From contig NC_070561.1 of the NCBI RefSeq assembly GCF_026914185.1, forward strand, positions 5,828,001 to 5,892,000: DNA of 64,000 bases, read 5' to 3'. This document shows, in pieces, positions 22,463-32,900 of the stretch; the stretch's first letter is position 1, and each line of letters starts with the position of its first letter. The translations under genes and the position numbers were made by a program. The notes beneath the pieces were generated by a model. It was not told the origin of the DNA. It made no database searches and saw nothing but the letters and a program-made list of their open reading frames with translations. The DNA comes from Puccinia triticina. Taxonomy: Eukaryota; Basidiomycota; Pucciniomycetes; Pucciniales; Pucciniaceae.

Positions 22463-23936
22463 ATTGCCGTTGTGTTGACAGGAATTTCAAAGTTGATATG
22501 GCATTCGAACATGAGGGTCAGAAATTTGTTATAAGGGACAACATTTGCGTTTGTGAATGTAGTTGTGTGTTTAGTGAATGTTGCTCTGTCATTGCGCCTC
22601 AAGTAAGCGGGGTAAGCACCGTCAATGATGACCATGCAGGGTGTAAAGGTTTTTGAATAGCCAGATTTGCAGTGCTTGCCAGTCCAACAGTATTGGCCGG
22701 CGCACAGGCCGTGGAGCATGAATTGAGTCACCAGCTGATAGAGACGTGGCTTGTAAAATTTGTCAGGTATCTCTGCGGAGACAAACCAATCAACTTCTTC
22801 GGGAGTCAAGGGTTATCATGAAGTGAAGGTGAGGTAAACCTCGCTTTTGGAATTTGATGACGGAAACAAATGCAACTACCTTTCCCAACCACCCCATTTT
22901 AAGCAATTGGAACATTAAAGCCTTCATTTTGAGGTGAAATACACAAGATACAATGGTTGAGTGTTCTATGGCTGATTCTCCCGCAGTGATGATTGCAACA
23001 ATTTATGGCCAGTTAGGATTTGCGGTCATGGTAATGAACAAGGAAGGGGGCCGTATTGCCGCACAATAGCCATTGCATCGTGGTACAAATCTGACATGCT
23101 GCAAGGGCTCCTGATGAAAGTCAATGGGAGTATAACTTTCCTCCCAGTCACCACGTTGCTGTTTTCCAATCCTCTCACGAGTGTGTTATACTTGTTGGCT
23201 TTCAATTTGCTTTTGTTTGATTCAATGAAAGTAGTGCGTGATCTTTCAACGCAGATGTACATATTGCAAACAAGTTCTTGGAGGAGAGCACGGCTGGCGA
23301 GGATAGCGGAGAAGTGGCCGGGGTGTTCTAAGAAGAGGAATGAAAAACATTCCAACGGGCCTACCACAGGACCTTGAACTGTAATGGAGTCAGTTTTGGC
23401 ATTGAACGATAAAGTTGGATGCTTACCACGGGACGTTACGGCTTGATACAAGTTGTCCCACTGTTGTTCCCCCTGTGGAAAGAAGAGTGGGTACTGAAGG
23501 GGGAATACAATGAATGCAATATATCGGATATTGCTTGGAGTTGACCATTAGCCCGGTGAAGGACAATCTGGTGTTCTTCAACAATTTCTCCCGCGCCACG
23601 GACAATGACTGCAACTTTGTCGCAAGTTGGTTGGTTGTAGCGCTTGGGATCGCATCCGGCGCAAGGAACTCCTTGCAATTTGAAGATGAGGGAGTTTGTT
23701 TGTCAGAGTAAATTGCGGGCGGGCTTGAAAACAATGGCGTATGATTTATGATGGTATAGAAAATCTATTAGTTTTTGCACTGTAGAGAGAAGCATCCCAT
23801 GCCCGCAACCCGCATTGCCTCCTAAGCCTTGAGCTTTCTGGATCCTCAAAGCTGCTTCATTAGTCCCGCGATCACCAACTACAAAGATCTGAGAGAACCT
23901 GGGGTTATTGCTATTGAGAGGTTCCACGCTTGAGAC
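22463..23936 (-). pseudogene. Helitron Rep domain with HUH nuclease motif
   Basis: The rolling-circle replication initiator part of the Helitron protein nicks and joins single strands. On - the order is FSQIFVVGDRGTNEAALRIQ, a region ending GRKVILPLTFIRSP..DLYHDAMAIVRQYG, then the first Rep motif FITMTANPNWP (about 23005-23038). The metal-binding HUH motif GLPHLHF follows, with His-Leu-His at 22823-22831, and then HGLCAGQYCWTGKHCKSGYSKTF and PYNKFLTLMFECHINFE. These are the expected Helitron blocks in the expected order. Frame changes occur near 23430 and 22990-22820, and a stop follows NPNWP, so it is not functional as it stands. The downstream end abuts the solo LTR at 22462. Confidence 0.9.
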
Positions 23937-24574
23937 AACAGTGCAAGAGCTACGCTACAAAAAGCAGCAGAGTAGCAAAAGCGTAGCGGTTTTAGCCCCG
24001 CTTTGCTAAGCTTTTTGTAGTGGACTTGGTGCTTTGCTATTTGCTACATTTTTTAAGGGGAAAAAATTAAAGAAAATAGTGCGCTTTTTTTAGCGCAGAG
24101 TAGTGGCAATTCGCTATGCTTCTTGCTATAGTGGCGGAAAAACGCTACTGTAGCGATTTTGCTGCGCTACCATAGCACCATTCATACATCAATACTGCAC
24201 ATCATAAAATGATGGAGGATTGATGTTTGTGTACTATTTCTGGCATTTTCCACCCAAAGGCAGAGATGCCCGCTACCCTTTTGACACAAAAGCGACCCGG
24301 TTCGCTACACTTTTGGCGCTAAAAAGCGCTATTAGCGCCAAAAAGCCCCAAAAAACATCAATTTTTCCGCTGCGCTATACTGTAGCAAAGCGGCAAAAAA
24401 AAGCGCTTTGCTACGCGCAGGCCAAAACTGCAGTAGCGGTTCTGGCGCTTTGCTACCGCTCAAAGTAGCAATTTTCTGCTAGCGCTAACGCTATTCTGGA
24501 TCCAGAGTAGCGTGTTTCCGCTTTGCTACGCAAAAGCACCGCTTTTTGTAGCAAAGTGTAGCTCTTGCAGTGTT
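23937..24574. mobile_element. hAT-like non-autonomous DNA transposon rich in GCTACGC motifs
   Basis: Inverted ends AACAGTGCAAGAGCTAC (left) and AACACTGCAAGAGCTAC (right, reversed) differ at one base. Flanks GCTTGAGAC and GCTTAAGAT match at 7 of 9 positions, suggesting a worn 8-bp duplication of the hAT kind. The interior is packed with GCTACGC, GCGCTA and CTTTGCTA words. It interrupts the Helitron Rep between VHLIL and SVEPLNSNN. Superfamily assignment is tentative; the insertion itself is clear. Confidence 0.65.
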
Positions 24575-25091
24575 GCTTAAGATGAGGTGAACCAACCCGC
24601 CGGACATTCGGAATACATTGATTCCAAATGGTCCTTGCACAGAGGAGTCGATTTTGGCGCCAAGTGAGGTGAATGATACAGTGTTGTTGTACATGCGTAT
24701 AAGTTGAACAAAATTGCCTGAATCCAAGCGCACATGTCAAATATAACTTGCCGCCACTGTAACATTTCAACGCACCTGGGCTTGTGCCGTCAAAGATAAC
24801 TTTGAGTTTGGGTGGGAATGGTAGTGCATTGGGGGCAAAGGAAGGCAATGAAACTTTCTCCTTTTGGCAACAAGTCAAAAAACTGATTTGCATTTTGGAT
24901 GAGTCAACAACAGCGCCCTCTTTGCAAAAATGTAGGGCGCAACATTTGACACATTGAACCGTGCATGAGCCCAAGCGGTGAGGAATTTTGAAGTTGGTCA
25001 AAGCGGAAATTCTTGCTTCGATATTTGATGCAATTGGAGTAACAACGCGGCCAGGGGTATCCACAAAAGTGATGTTTTTAATTGAAGGCAT
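24575..25091 (-). pseudogene. N-terminal part of the Helitron RepHel protein
   Basis: On - from ATG 25091 the frame reads MPSIKNITF... with CVKCCALHFCKEGAV followed by LTCCQKEKVSLP. This Cys-rich pattern, ending in CC..GKVSLP, is usual near the Helitron N-terminus. A frameshift near 24735 leads to YNNTVSFTSLGAKIDSSVQ, then GPFGINVFRMSGGLVHLI, another conserved Helitron block, before the hAT-like insertion. ATG 25091 lies within a longer open frame (to 25196) whose extra residues look non-coding. An upstream intron cannot be excluded. Confidence 0.85.
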
Positions 25092-26575
25092 CCTGACAAA
25101 AAGTAAGGTGAGAAGTACCTTTGAAGCATGATGAGTGGTCAATGAGCAACTGGAAAATGAGTAGATTGAGTGGATAGAGATGATTAGCAAGAACACTCAC
25201 GGGAGATGTGAATCTTTTGCGCAGGGGTTGGTGAGATAGAGAATAGGCCAAATGTGAAGAATGGTCTTGGATTGGGACGGACGTGGTGTGATGAGTGGAA
25301 GGTAAGGAGTTCAAAGCTGTGATGCAGACGAGTTAGGGAGGGAGGGGTGATTTTGACTATGTTTTGGGTTAAATTTGACTTGAAACGGAAGCAGGAGCTA
25401 AGCTTATTGTGTGTTTTGTGGGATGGTTAGAAGGGGATGGGAGGCAATTGGATGATCGTGGTGGGTTGTAGCTGTGTGAGCAAAAGGAGAGTTAATTGAT
25501 GTGATAGTGAGTGTGCAGTCCTCAAGTTAAGCAATAAATTTCAACGGATGTGCCTTGGATAGCTTGAAATAGAATTCAATTTGACGGTTAAAATGAATTG
25601 ATGCAAGCAATGATGTGAGTGGAAAAAAAGGCACAGTTTCACTCAATTGGTATATGAAGCAAATTGCGCATTGTGATGGCAATCGGCGGTCAAACGCTTT
25701 GACATATTACATGAAGGATTAGATTGTCTGATGGTTGATCACCCAAGCGTGTTGGATGATAGGGTAGATAAGAGTGGAGGCTAAATAAGGTGGAAGCTGG
25801 GATTGCTATAGCTGAGGTTGTGGTGGATTGAGTTCATGCAATGGGGACAAGCAAGATAAGGGGGATGTGTGTGACATCCCTTTGGAGTTATGTGGAATCA
25901 TTAGTGGCACAGGGGTATTCGAACGAGGCTAAATGAATGAAATTGGGTCTGTTGAGTTGTTGTGAGTTTCATTTTTGCTAACAAGCAGTGGGAAGTCAGA
26001 ACATGAATGTAGCAGTTCATCTGTTTGAGGAATGTGTTTCAATATCAACAGAATATCATGTAATTGAATGAGTAGTAGAGAGGTCAAGAAAGCATGGGGC
26101 AACTGAAAAGACACAGCTGTGATTTGTTGAAGTTGGGGGCTTTGAGTTACAAAATAATTGCATCAATGCTGGCGTTGAAAAAGGTTGTTCTGTGTGATGT
26201 GGCAAGGTGAGGGATGATGTAAGTGTTCTGTGAACCCTCACTGGAAGGAACGGAGGGACGGAGGGCCAAAGGCCAGAAGTCTATAAAAAGAATGTAATTT
26301 CCTGAGATCAGCTGATAAGAGGAAGAGGAGAGTGAATAACAGCTTGGGGGGAGAAGAGAAGAGGTCAAATGAAAGCTATATAAAACAGGGCTCTATGTAT
26401 AAGCATGGATAATGATGCTTCTACTACAACTTAGCTTATGTAAGGGTGGAGCCTTGGTGAAACCCTTACAGATGAAAGGAAGTGAAAGAACAAAGCTGAG
26501 TAGAAAAAAGAGCTGAGCACAATCAATGCATACAGAAAATGTGAGAAGGATTAACAACGTGGAGTGTTAACCAAA
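25092..26575. other. No gene seen; TATA-like box and a TGTAAGGGT hairpin
   Basis: Composition is even and open frames are short and low-complexity. CTATATAAAACAGG near 26375 (+) resembles a TATA box. At about 26438-26470 TGTAAGGGT and ACCCTTACA form an inverted pair similar to the ends of the TGTAA...TTACA LTR group, so a degraded LTR may be present. The stretch could also be the 5' flank of the Helitron gene. Confidence 0.35.
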
Positions 26576-27762
26576 TCAGGAGCGCTTCATGCGCTTGGTG
26601 GCATCTTTGAGAATGTCTTTGCAAGGGCGGCCTTGGCGTTTAAGGATGACCTCCTCTTTGCTCTTGTTGTCAAACTCATCTTCAGATGCTGTTTCTCCAT
26701 CTTGGGAGGGGTCAGGTGATGTTGCCTTGCTTTTGGCTTTAACTTTTGGTGGTGAAGCGGTGGAAGGTGGTTCGGCATTCTTCGAGTTTCCTGGTGTTTG
26801 TGGCTCATTGCCAAGAATCTTTTTAGGAGTGAATTTGGTACTGCAGGGAGAGTGTGAGTTGAAGGAAAACTTGGGTTGTAAAGTGGTGTGAATGCTTACG
26901 GACTGCGACCTGTTTTTACGGTTGAGAGGTTTGTGCCACTGGTTGATGTGAGGTTAAATGCCATGCCAATTTGATGGCCGGATGTGACAGCAACGTGTGC
27001 AACCTGGAAAGGGGGAGGTGAGTTGAACGGCAATGAATCATGACAAAGAAACAACTGCCATATGGGTATCCATTTCAAAGTCAACCAAGCGTCCAGTGAT
27101 TTTGACCTTGCGGCCAACGACAAATAAGTTGAATGTTTTGAATTTTAACTTGGAGCCGGGTACAATGTACTTCATTGAGAAGCGTTTATGGGCGCGCTCC
27201 TGAAAGTAAACATAGTGAGAATTATGGGTAACAATGAGGTAGAGGGGGACTGACTTGAGGGTCCCAATCACTGTGCAAAACAATGACTTCAAGGTTTGAT
27301 GTGCCTTCTCTGCTCCCAGAAACAAATTCTTGGCGTTCCGTGACAAGGCCAAGGGAATTAACGTTTGCGCAGTTGGTAATTTTAAGGGTGTTTTTGGAAA
27401 TAGGCATAACGGGAGCTACCATCTCTTGAAGATAAGTCAGCTTAGGGGTAGAACCGTTGCTAAGAGGTACAAATTTGGCGCTGAGATAGTAGATTGTTGT
27501 AGGATTGAGTACGTTGTGGAGGGCTGTATTGGTGGTCAAACTTATTTCAAAGTCTTTGGACTTTGTGTTGAAAGGCCCTGCGCACTGAAGATAGCTGAGG
27601 CTGGTGACATTGCCGTACTGGTTTGCCCGGATGGCTTTGGGGACAGACTGGCGGAATAGTCAGCAATCAGCGAGGGGGTGGTAAGATTGTGCTCACTTTG
27701 CTTAAAGGCTCAAATAGGCTGGTCATACTTGCAGGATGGTTAGGAGTACAATTGATGGACAT
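26576..27762 (-). CDS. Cryptic five-exon gene, 309 residues, intact when spliced
   Basis: Exons on -: 27762-27729 (ATG at 27762), 27634-27255, 27199-27053, 27003-26900 and 26840-26576 (TGA). Introns of 94, 55, 49 and 59 nt begin GTATGA, GTCAGT, GTTTCT and GTAAGC and end in AG. The joined length is 930 nt, exactly 310 codons, without an internal stop. Residues about 30-215 form a beta-rich, OB-fold-like region (PTTIYYLSAKFVPLSNG, FVVGRKVKITGRLVDFE). The tail is Lys/Ser/Pro-rich with RQGRPCKDIL, which resembles an AT-hook, and a basic end. It lies upstream of the Helitron gene on the same strand and could be a Helitron accessory single-strand-binding protein or a dispersed rust gene; I do not recognise the family. 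Splice sites are read by eye, and the third donor could be three bases earlier. Confidence 0.6.
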
Positions 27763-28044
27763 GATGAAGTGTTGGGGATGCGGTGTGGAAAGTTGAACGG
27801 ACGGTGAGATGAAGTTGGTGAAAGCTGTGTTGTGGGAGTGGATAGTTGGGGTGGATGGAGGCGACGATTACTGGGGAGTGTTGAGCAGATTTATGTGCAA
27901 TGGGTTGGCTTATAGTGTTGTGATGAAGCGTGTGTAAGGAGAGTGTCACAGTTCGAAGGGCATGGGCAAACCAAAAATAAAGGCAAGTTTAGCTGATTGT
28001 GTGAAATCAATGGGACTGTGTCAAATGCTTTGAACCTGGTCCAG
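27763..28044. other. Presumed upstream region of the spliced gene
   Basis: No coding pattern. The - strand is pyrimidine- and CA-rich, as expected for a fungal promoter or leader. No clear TATA box. Confidence 0.3.
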
Positions 28045-28172
28045 TGTAAACCCCCCTCCTCCTTTGGGGTTTACAAGGAACCAAAACATGTCACAAGGAG
28101 CTATGTAGTCTGGTCCCCCTCTCTTCCCTGGTTCAGTAGAGAACTGACCTGCAGTCTCTCTGGCTGCCGCAA
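28045..28172 (+). repeat. 5' fragment of a TGTAA...TTACA-type LTR
   Basis: TGTAAACCCCCCTCCTCC and the following bases match the start of the LTRs at 21830 and 59788, including the first hairpin (TTCAGTAGAGAACTGACCTG then CAGTCTCTCTGG). Similarity ends at the hairpin, where the others continue into GTAAG. The 3' half is missing. Confidence 0.75.
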
Positions 28173-28196
28173 TGTAATAAGAAAACACAACCTCAA

Positions 28197-28240
28197 GGCA
28201 AGCCTGTTTGAAAGGGCCTAACCTTTCAAACAGGCTTGCC
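28197..28240. repeat. Perfect 19-bp inverted repeat
   Basis: GGCAAGCCTGTTTGAAAGG (28197-28215) and its exact complement (28222-28240) are separated by GCCTAA. It lies about 25 bases after the broken LTR end and would form a strong hairpin on either strand. Confidence 0.85.
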
Positions 28241-28588
28241 GTGGTGAATGTGGTGGTTGGTAGTTGTACACCCGGTGAGTGTGGCTAGTGGGGCGTATCG
28301 GGTTGGAAAAATATTGACCTGGCTTGAGTGATGGTTGCTGTGAAGTTTACTGATCACAAGTTTGGCAGCGGAGTTGTGTACGGTTGGCATGAGATGGTTG
28401 ACCTGGTGATGGAATGGTGGCAAAGCGTGGGGGAGACGGAGTTGAATTGAGGGCAGAAGAGCTTTGGAAGTGGGATATGTAAACAAGGGGTGAAGTGGTG
28501 TGAACTGCTGAGGGGATCTGGTTTTGTCCCACCCCCTCCCTCAGAGCCCCCTGACTGCTTGGGTAGGCCCTCTCTTGACACTTTTAAC
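28241..28588. other. No recognisable gene
   Basis: Host or older repeat sequence between the palindrome and the copia element; only low-complexity open frames. Confidence 0.35.
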
Positions 28589-28688
28589 TGTTGTGGTGAG
28601 GGGTGTGCAAACTCCACATTTGGAGTGTGGAGGTGGTAAGAGTGGGTTGAGGAGGAGCAATGAACATCAAGCATTGATAGCGTCAACA
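28589..28688 (+). repeat. Left LTR of the copia element (100 bp)
   Basis: TGTTGTGGTGAG...GCGTCAACA, preceded by TTAAC. The matching right LTR lacks about 25 bases at its start. 100 bp is at the short extreme for a copia LTR. Confidence 0.85.
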
Positions 28689-28944
28689 GATTAAGAGTTG
28701 AACGCTCCATCAACAACACTAGCCTTAACCACTAGAATTTTGGCTGCATTTGAACCAGTTGATGGTGACAACTAGGCAAGATTGACCTGAACTAGCGGGA
28801 CCTTTACCTCCACCAACAAGAGCAAAACGTCCGAAACAAACCAAGGCATATAAGGCACTACTCAAGCTACCACCGTTACCCCCATCTCCGGTCAAAAAAA
28901 AGCCGGACCCTTTAGAACACAATCGGCCTCCTTCTTCCTTCATA

Positions 28945-29566
28945 TTGGCAATCTCATACATATTCTCCAAGACATTAACCCGGCACATTGACAACGGACT
29001 ATTATCATTGGCCCCATCAACTTCCAACTATTGTGTGGTTCATAATCCTCTTGGACTGTCTATCACAACCACTCTTCCGGAACCCAAATATCGTCCTAAA
29101 GTCAAAGTACCGCGAGGTACTTCACCAGAAAATTCCCCGTCGGACGAATTGTTGACGGAAGATTTATCTAGCACCCTGCAAATATCTCTGACTCCAAAAA
29201 CCCCAAGTCTCTCCATGTCACAAACAAGTTCCAAGGCAACCCCAAGGACAAAATTTTTGCAACAACCAGGCATCTACAAGCAGGATGTTGAAACCCTGGC
29301 GGCTGATGGTTCCAACTTCACAAAGTGGAAAAGAAGTCTCAACCGGGTCTTGTTACTTACGCTCAGCATACCGAACCTCTTTGATGATCCGGCCAACTAC
29401 GCTAAAGTGAAGGGTCAAGAAAATACCAGTATTCTCTATCTCATTCAGATCACAATCCACGATGAGCTGCAGTCAATCACAGATGGTTCACCACCGGTAC
29501 TGAAGCGTTTGATGCTCTTCAAACAAACTTTCAAGGTACGATCCGTTTTTGTCAAATGGAGCTCAT
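28945..29566 (+). pseudogene. Copia Gag, first part
   Basis: The frame gives a Ser/Thr/Pro-rich N-terminus, then LAADGSNFTKWKRSLNRVLL and ILYLIQITIHDELQSITDG, the pattern of copia Gag (L.G.NF..W...L). A one-base shift near 29508 moves the reading frame to TEAFDALQTNFQGTIRF and CQMELID, and the chromovirus inserts at 29567 within this stretch. Protein-level continuity across the insertion (QMEL/IDKLLEFCITGP) confirms the site. The start codon is uncertain because upstream frames contain stops. Confidence 0.75.
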
Positions 29567-29768
29567 TGTTAAGGTCTGTTCTGTGGAGAGGAAGATGGGG
29601 TCTAGGTTCTGGGGTTCTGGGGGTTCTGGATCCAGGATGGTAGATTGCAGGATGAGGAAGAGGCTTGGGTCTCCAGCCTCTTGAACCTTGAGTATGGTCT
29701 GTGACATGTACGTGTAGTCTATGTACATGTGAGTCTGCGCTGCGGAGCCCGCACTACGGCTCATAACA
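29567..29768 (-). repeat. 3' LTR of the chromovirus (202 bp)
   Basis: On -, TGTTATGAGCC...CCTTAACA. It differs from the partner at 35125-35326 at only a small number of positions. A GGGTTCTGGGGGTTCTGG microrepeat (+ strand) lies inside. Confidence 0.92.
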
Positions 29769-29900
29769 TTATCCCCCCTTTAATGCCCAAGCCACCCCCT
29801 TTTCTGGTTGGTCAATGAGAAAAAAAAAATCCTCCTCTTTTGGCTCTGCATTCTGTCCCCGGGCAGCATTAAAAAACCCAGTGGGAAAAAGCTTGCCCTC

Positions 29901-32900
29901 TCACTTTCTTCTCCGCGTCCTCTGATGCCTGGCCGCCGCCTCCGGAAATTTTGAGTTAAACTCCGCCAATAGGTCTCCGCTGTTCTTCAAGTTCGCCTCT
30001 GGCTCCCAAGAATTTTCCGCCGGTCCAAATCCGCGCCAGCTGACAAGGTATTGAGTCGTCCGCCCTCTCCGCTGGCTGTCCAGTATTCCGTCAACCTCCC
30101 ACTCATCTCCGCCGTTGACTGTTACTGGCTCCGGGGTCCGCCGCTGTCGGTGGGCAATCTTGTTGGGCTTGTGTTTGCGGAGTACTGACACGTAGAAAAC
30201 TGGGTGGAATCCCTGCATGGAAAGCGGAAGGGTCAGTTTGTAAGCGGAGGTTGAAATTCTGCTAGCTATTGGGAATGGTCCAAGCCAGCGGTGTTCCAAT
30301 TTGGGGCTGGGGTGTGTTGTCGAGATATTGCACCCATCTAGCCAAACCTTGTCTCCACTGTTCCATTCCGGTGTTTTCCGCACTCCGCAGTCAAACTGGC
30401 TTTTCATGGCCTCCTGCGCCGCTTCTAGACAGTGCTTCAGTTTGTCCTGTACCTCCGCAAGCTGGCGAAGTCGCTCTGCCACTGCCGGTACACACTGTCC
30501 CGCCAATGGAATTCCGCTGTACAATGGGTTGAAACCGTAATTTGCCTTAAATGGTGACACCCCTGTTGACGTGTGATTGTTGTTGTTGTAAGCAAATTCC
30601 GCCGTTGCCAGGAGCGGAGCCCAATCGTCCTGTCAATAGCTCACAAAATGGCGGAGATATTGCTTCACTGCTTTGTTTGCGATTTCAGACTGTCCGTCTG
30701 TCCTTGGATGGTACGCCGTAGATGGTTGGAGGCGGATGCCAAGTCTGTTGTCCAATTCCTGGGTGATTTAGGATACGAAAATGCTCTCTCGGTTGGAAAC
30801 AATAGTCTTCAGAGTGCCGTGGAGTTTCCAAACGTGCTCCGCCATCAGGTCCGCTAACTGCTCCGCATTCATGGACTTCCTGCAGGGGATAAAGTGTGCC
30901 ATCTTTTTCAGACAGTCAACAACAGTCAGTATGCTGTCGTGGGAGCGGGATTCAGGTAGGTCTGTGATGAGGTCATAGCTGATGTCCGTCCACGGCCCCG
31001 CCGGAATTGGCAGCGGCTCCAGTGTCCCAAATGGCTGTTGCGTTGAGGCTTTAACTCTTTGACAAGAATCACATCCATCCACGTATTGGTTGACAAACTT
31101 CTTCTGGCCGTTCCACACAAAACTCCGTTGGACCAGGGCAAGGGTGCGGGATCGGCCTGGGTGGCCCACCGCTTTGGTGTCGTGTCGGCTCTTCAGGATC
31201 TTGGTCCGCAGTGCTGGGTCCGCCGGTACCACTATCCGCCCTTTGTTTTACAAGATGCCATCAGTCTCCGTGTATCTGTTCCAGTTACCTGTGGGGGTTT
31301 TCAAGGATTCTATCCATCCGGTCAGTTGGGCATTGAGTGGGGTCAATTCTCTGATTCTTGCAATGATCTCCGCATCAGCCATTGCCACTCCATTTTCCGC
31401 TCCATGCTCCGCGTCTATCCCCAGTACGTCTACCTAAAACCAGTGCTCCGCCTCCGCCAAGTCAATTGATTCGTCCTCAAACCAGGATTCAAACTCCAAT
31501 ATCTCTGCAAAAGTCCGCTCCGTGATGTTATTGGGCTTCAGCAGCTGTCCAAAGGTCAGTTTTTCACCAGGGGCGGGGGCTAGGTGTGGTCTTCTTGAGA
31601 GGGAATCGGGTTTGGTGGCTTGGCGGCCCGGGCGGAAGATGATTTCAAAATCAAAGCAACCCATGGTCTCCGCCCACCGCGCCTGTCTCCAAGTGAGCTC
31701 ATTGGTGGTCATGAAGCTTTCTAGGTTCCGGTGGTCCGTGTAAACAATGGCGGTCAGGCGGTGCGGGTTTCCTTCCAGGTGCTGCCGCCACTCTTTGAAA
31801 GCGGCAACAATGGCCAATAGTTCCTTGTCAAAGATCTCGTAGTTCTTCTCCTCCTGCACCAATGATCGGGATAGGTAAACAACGGGGTGGAGTTCTTTGT
31901 CTTTGTTGCAGACTTGAGACAAGACTGCTCCAAGCGCGAAGTCAGAGCAGTCACATTCCAGGATAAACGGCTTGTACGGGTCCGCAATCTTAAGTATTGG
32001 AGCGGAGGTGAAGGCGGTCTTTAGGCATTTGAAAGCGGAGTTACATTGGTCGTCCCAGACAAAGGGGGTTTTTGCTTTGGTCAGGTCGTGTAGAGGTCTG
32101 GTCTTCCCCGAGAAGTGGTCAATGAACCGGCGGTAAAAGTTGGAGAATCCGATGAACCGCTGAAGTTCTGTAACGTTACGCGGTGCGGGCCACTCCGTCA
32201 CCGCCTTCACTTTTGCGGGGTCCATTCTAATCCGGTTACACGCAATTAAGAGTCCAAGATATTCCACCTCCGGTTTCGAAAATTCACATTTCTCCGGTTT
32301 CAGCCATAATTGATTCTTGCTCAGGGTCTCCAGGATTCTGTTGACCGCTGCCGTGTGATCGGAGCCTTTCTGTGTGTATACCATAATGTCATCCAGGTAT
32401 GCGGCGGTTTCCTTTCCAATTCGTCCAAGGAGAATGTCCTGCATGAAGTATTGAAAGTATCCCAGCGCTCCTGTGGGTCCAAACGGCATGGTGAGCGGAG
32501 CGAATTGTCCCGCCTTGCAGATGAACGCTAGCTTATCCTCATCTCCCTCCGCCACTCGGAGGTTTCGGTAGGCGTTGCGAAGGTCCAGCTTTGTGAAGGT
32601 GTCGGCGTCTAGCAGGCTTTCAACCAGGTCCATGGTCAGCGAAAGGGGGTAGCGGTTCTTCACTGTCAGTGCGTTGAGTTTTCGGTAGTCAAAACAGGGG
32701 CAAAGGTTTCCGTCCTTCTTTCCGGTGAATAGAACTGGGGCCGCCCATGGTGACGTGGTCCGCCAGATTGTTCCGCTGGCCAGTCCTTCCGCAATCGGTG
32801 TGTCGAGTGCCTGGTTCTCCGCCGGTGAAAGCGGAATGATTTGGCTTGCTTGTGGTGTGGCTCTGGGGACTAGGTCAACACAGAAGTCATACTTTCTTTG

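Noticed and set aside
25869..26470. A solo LTR from TGTGACATCCC to CCCTTACA
   Set aside because: No matching 5-bp duplication could be found at these ends, although the TATA-like box and end sequences are suggestive.
27330..27659. 109-codon open frame on +
   Set aside because: It lies opposite exon 2 of the spliced - gene, which has consistent exon joins.
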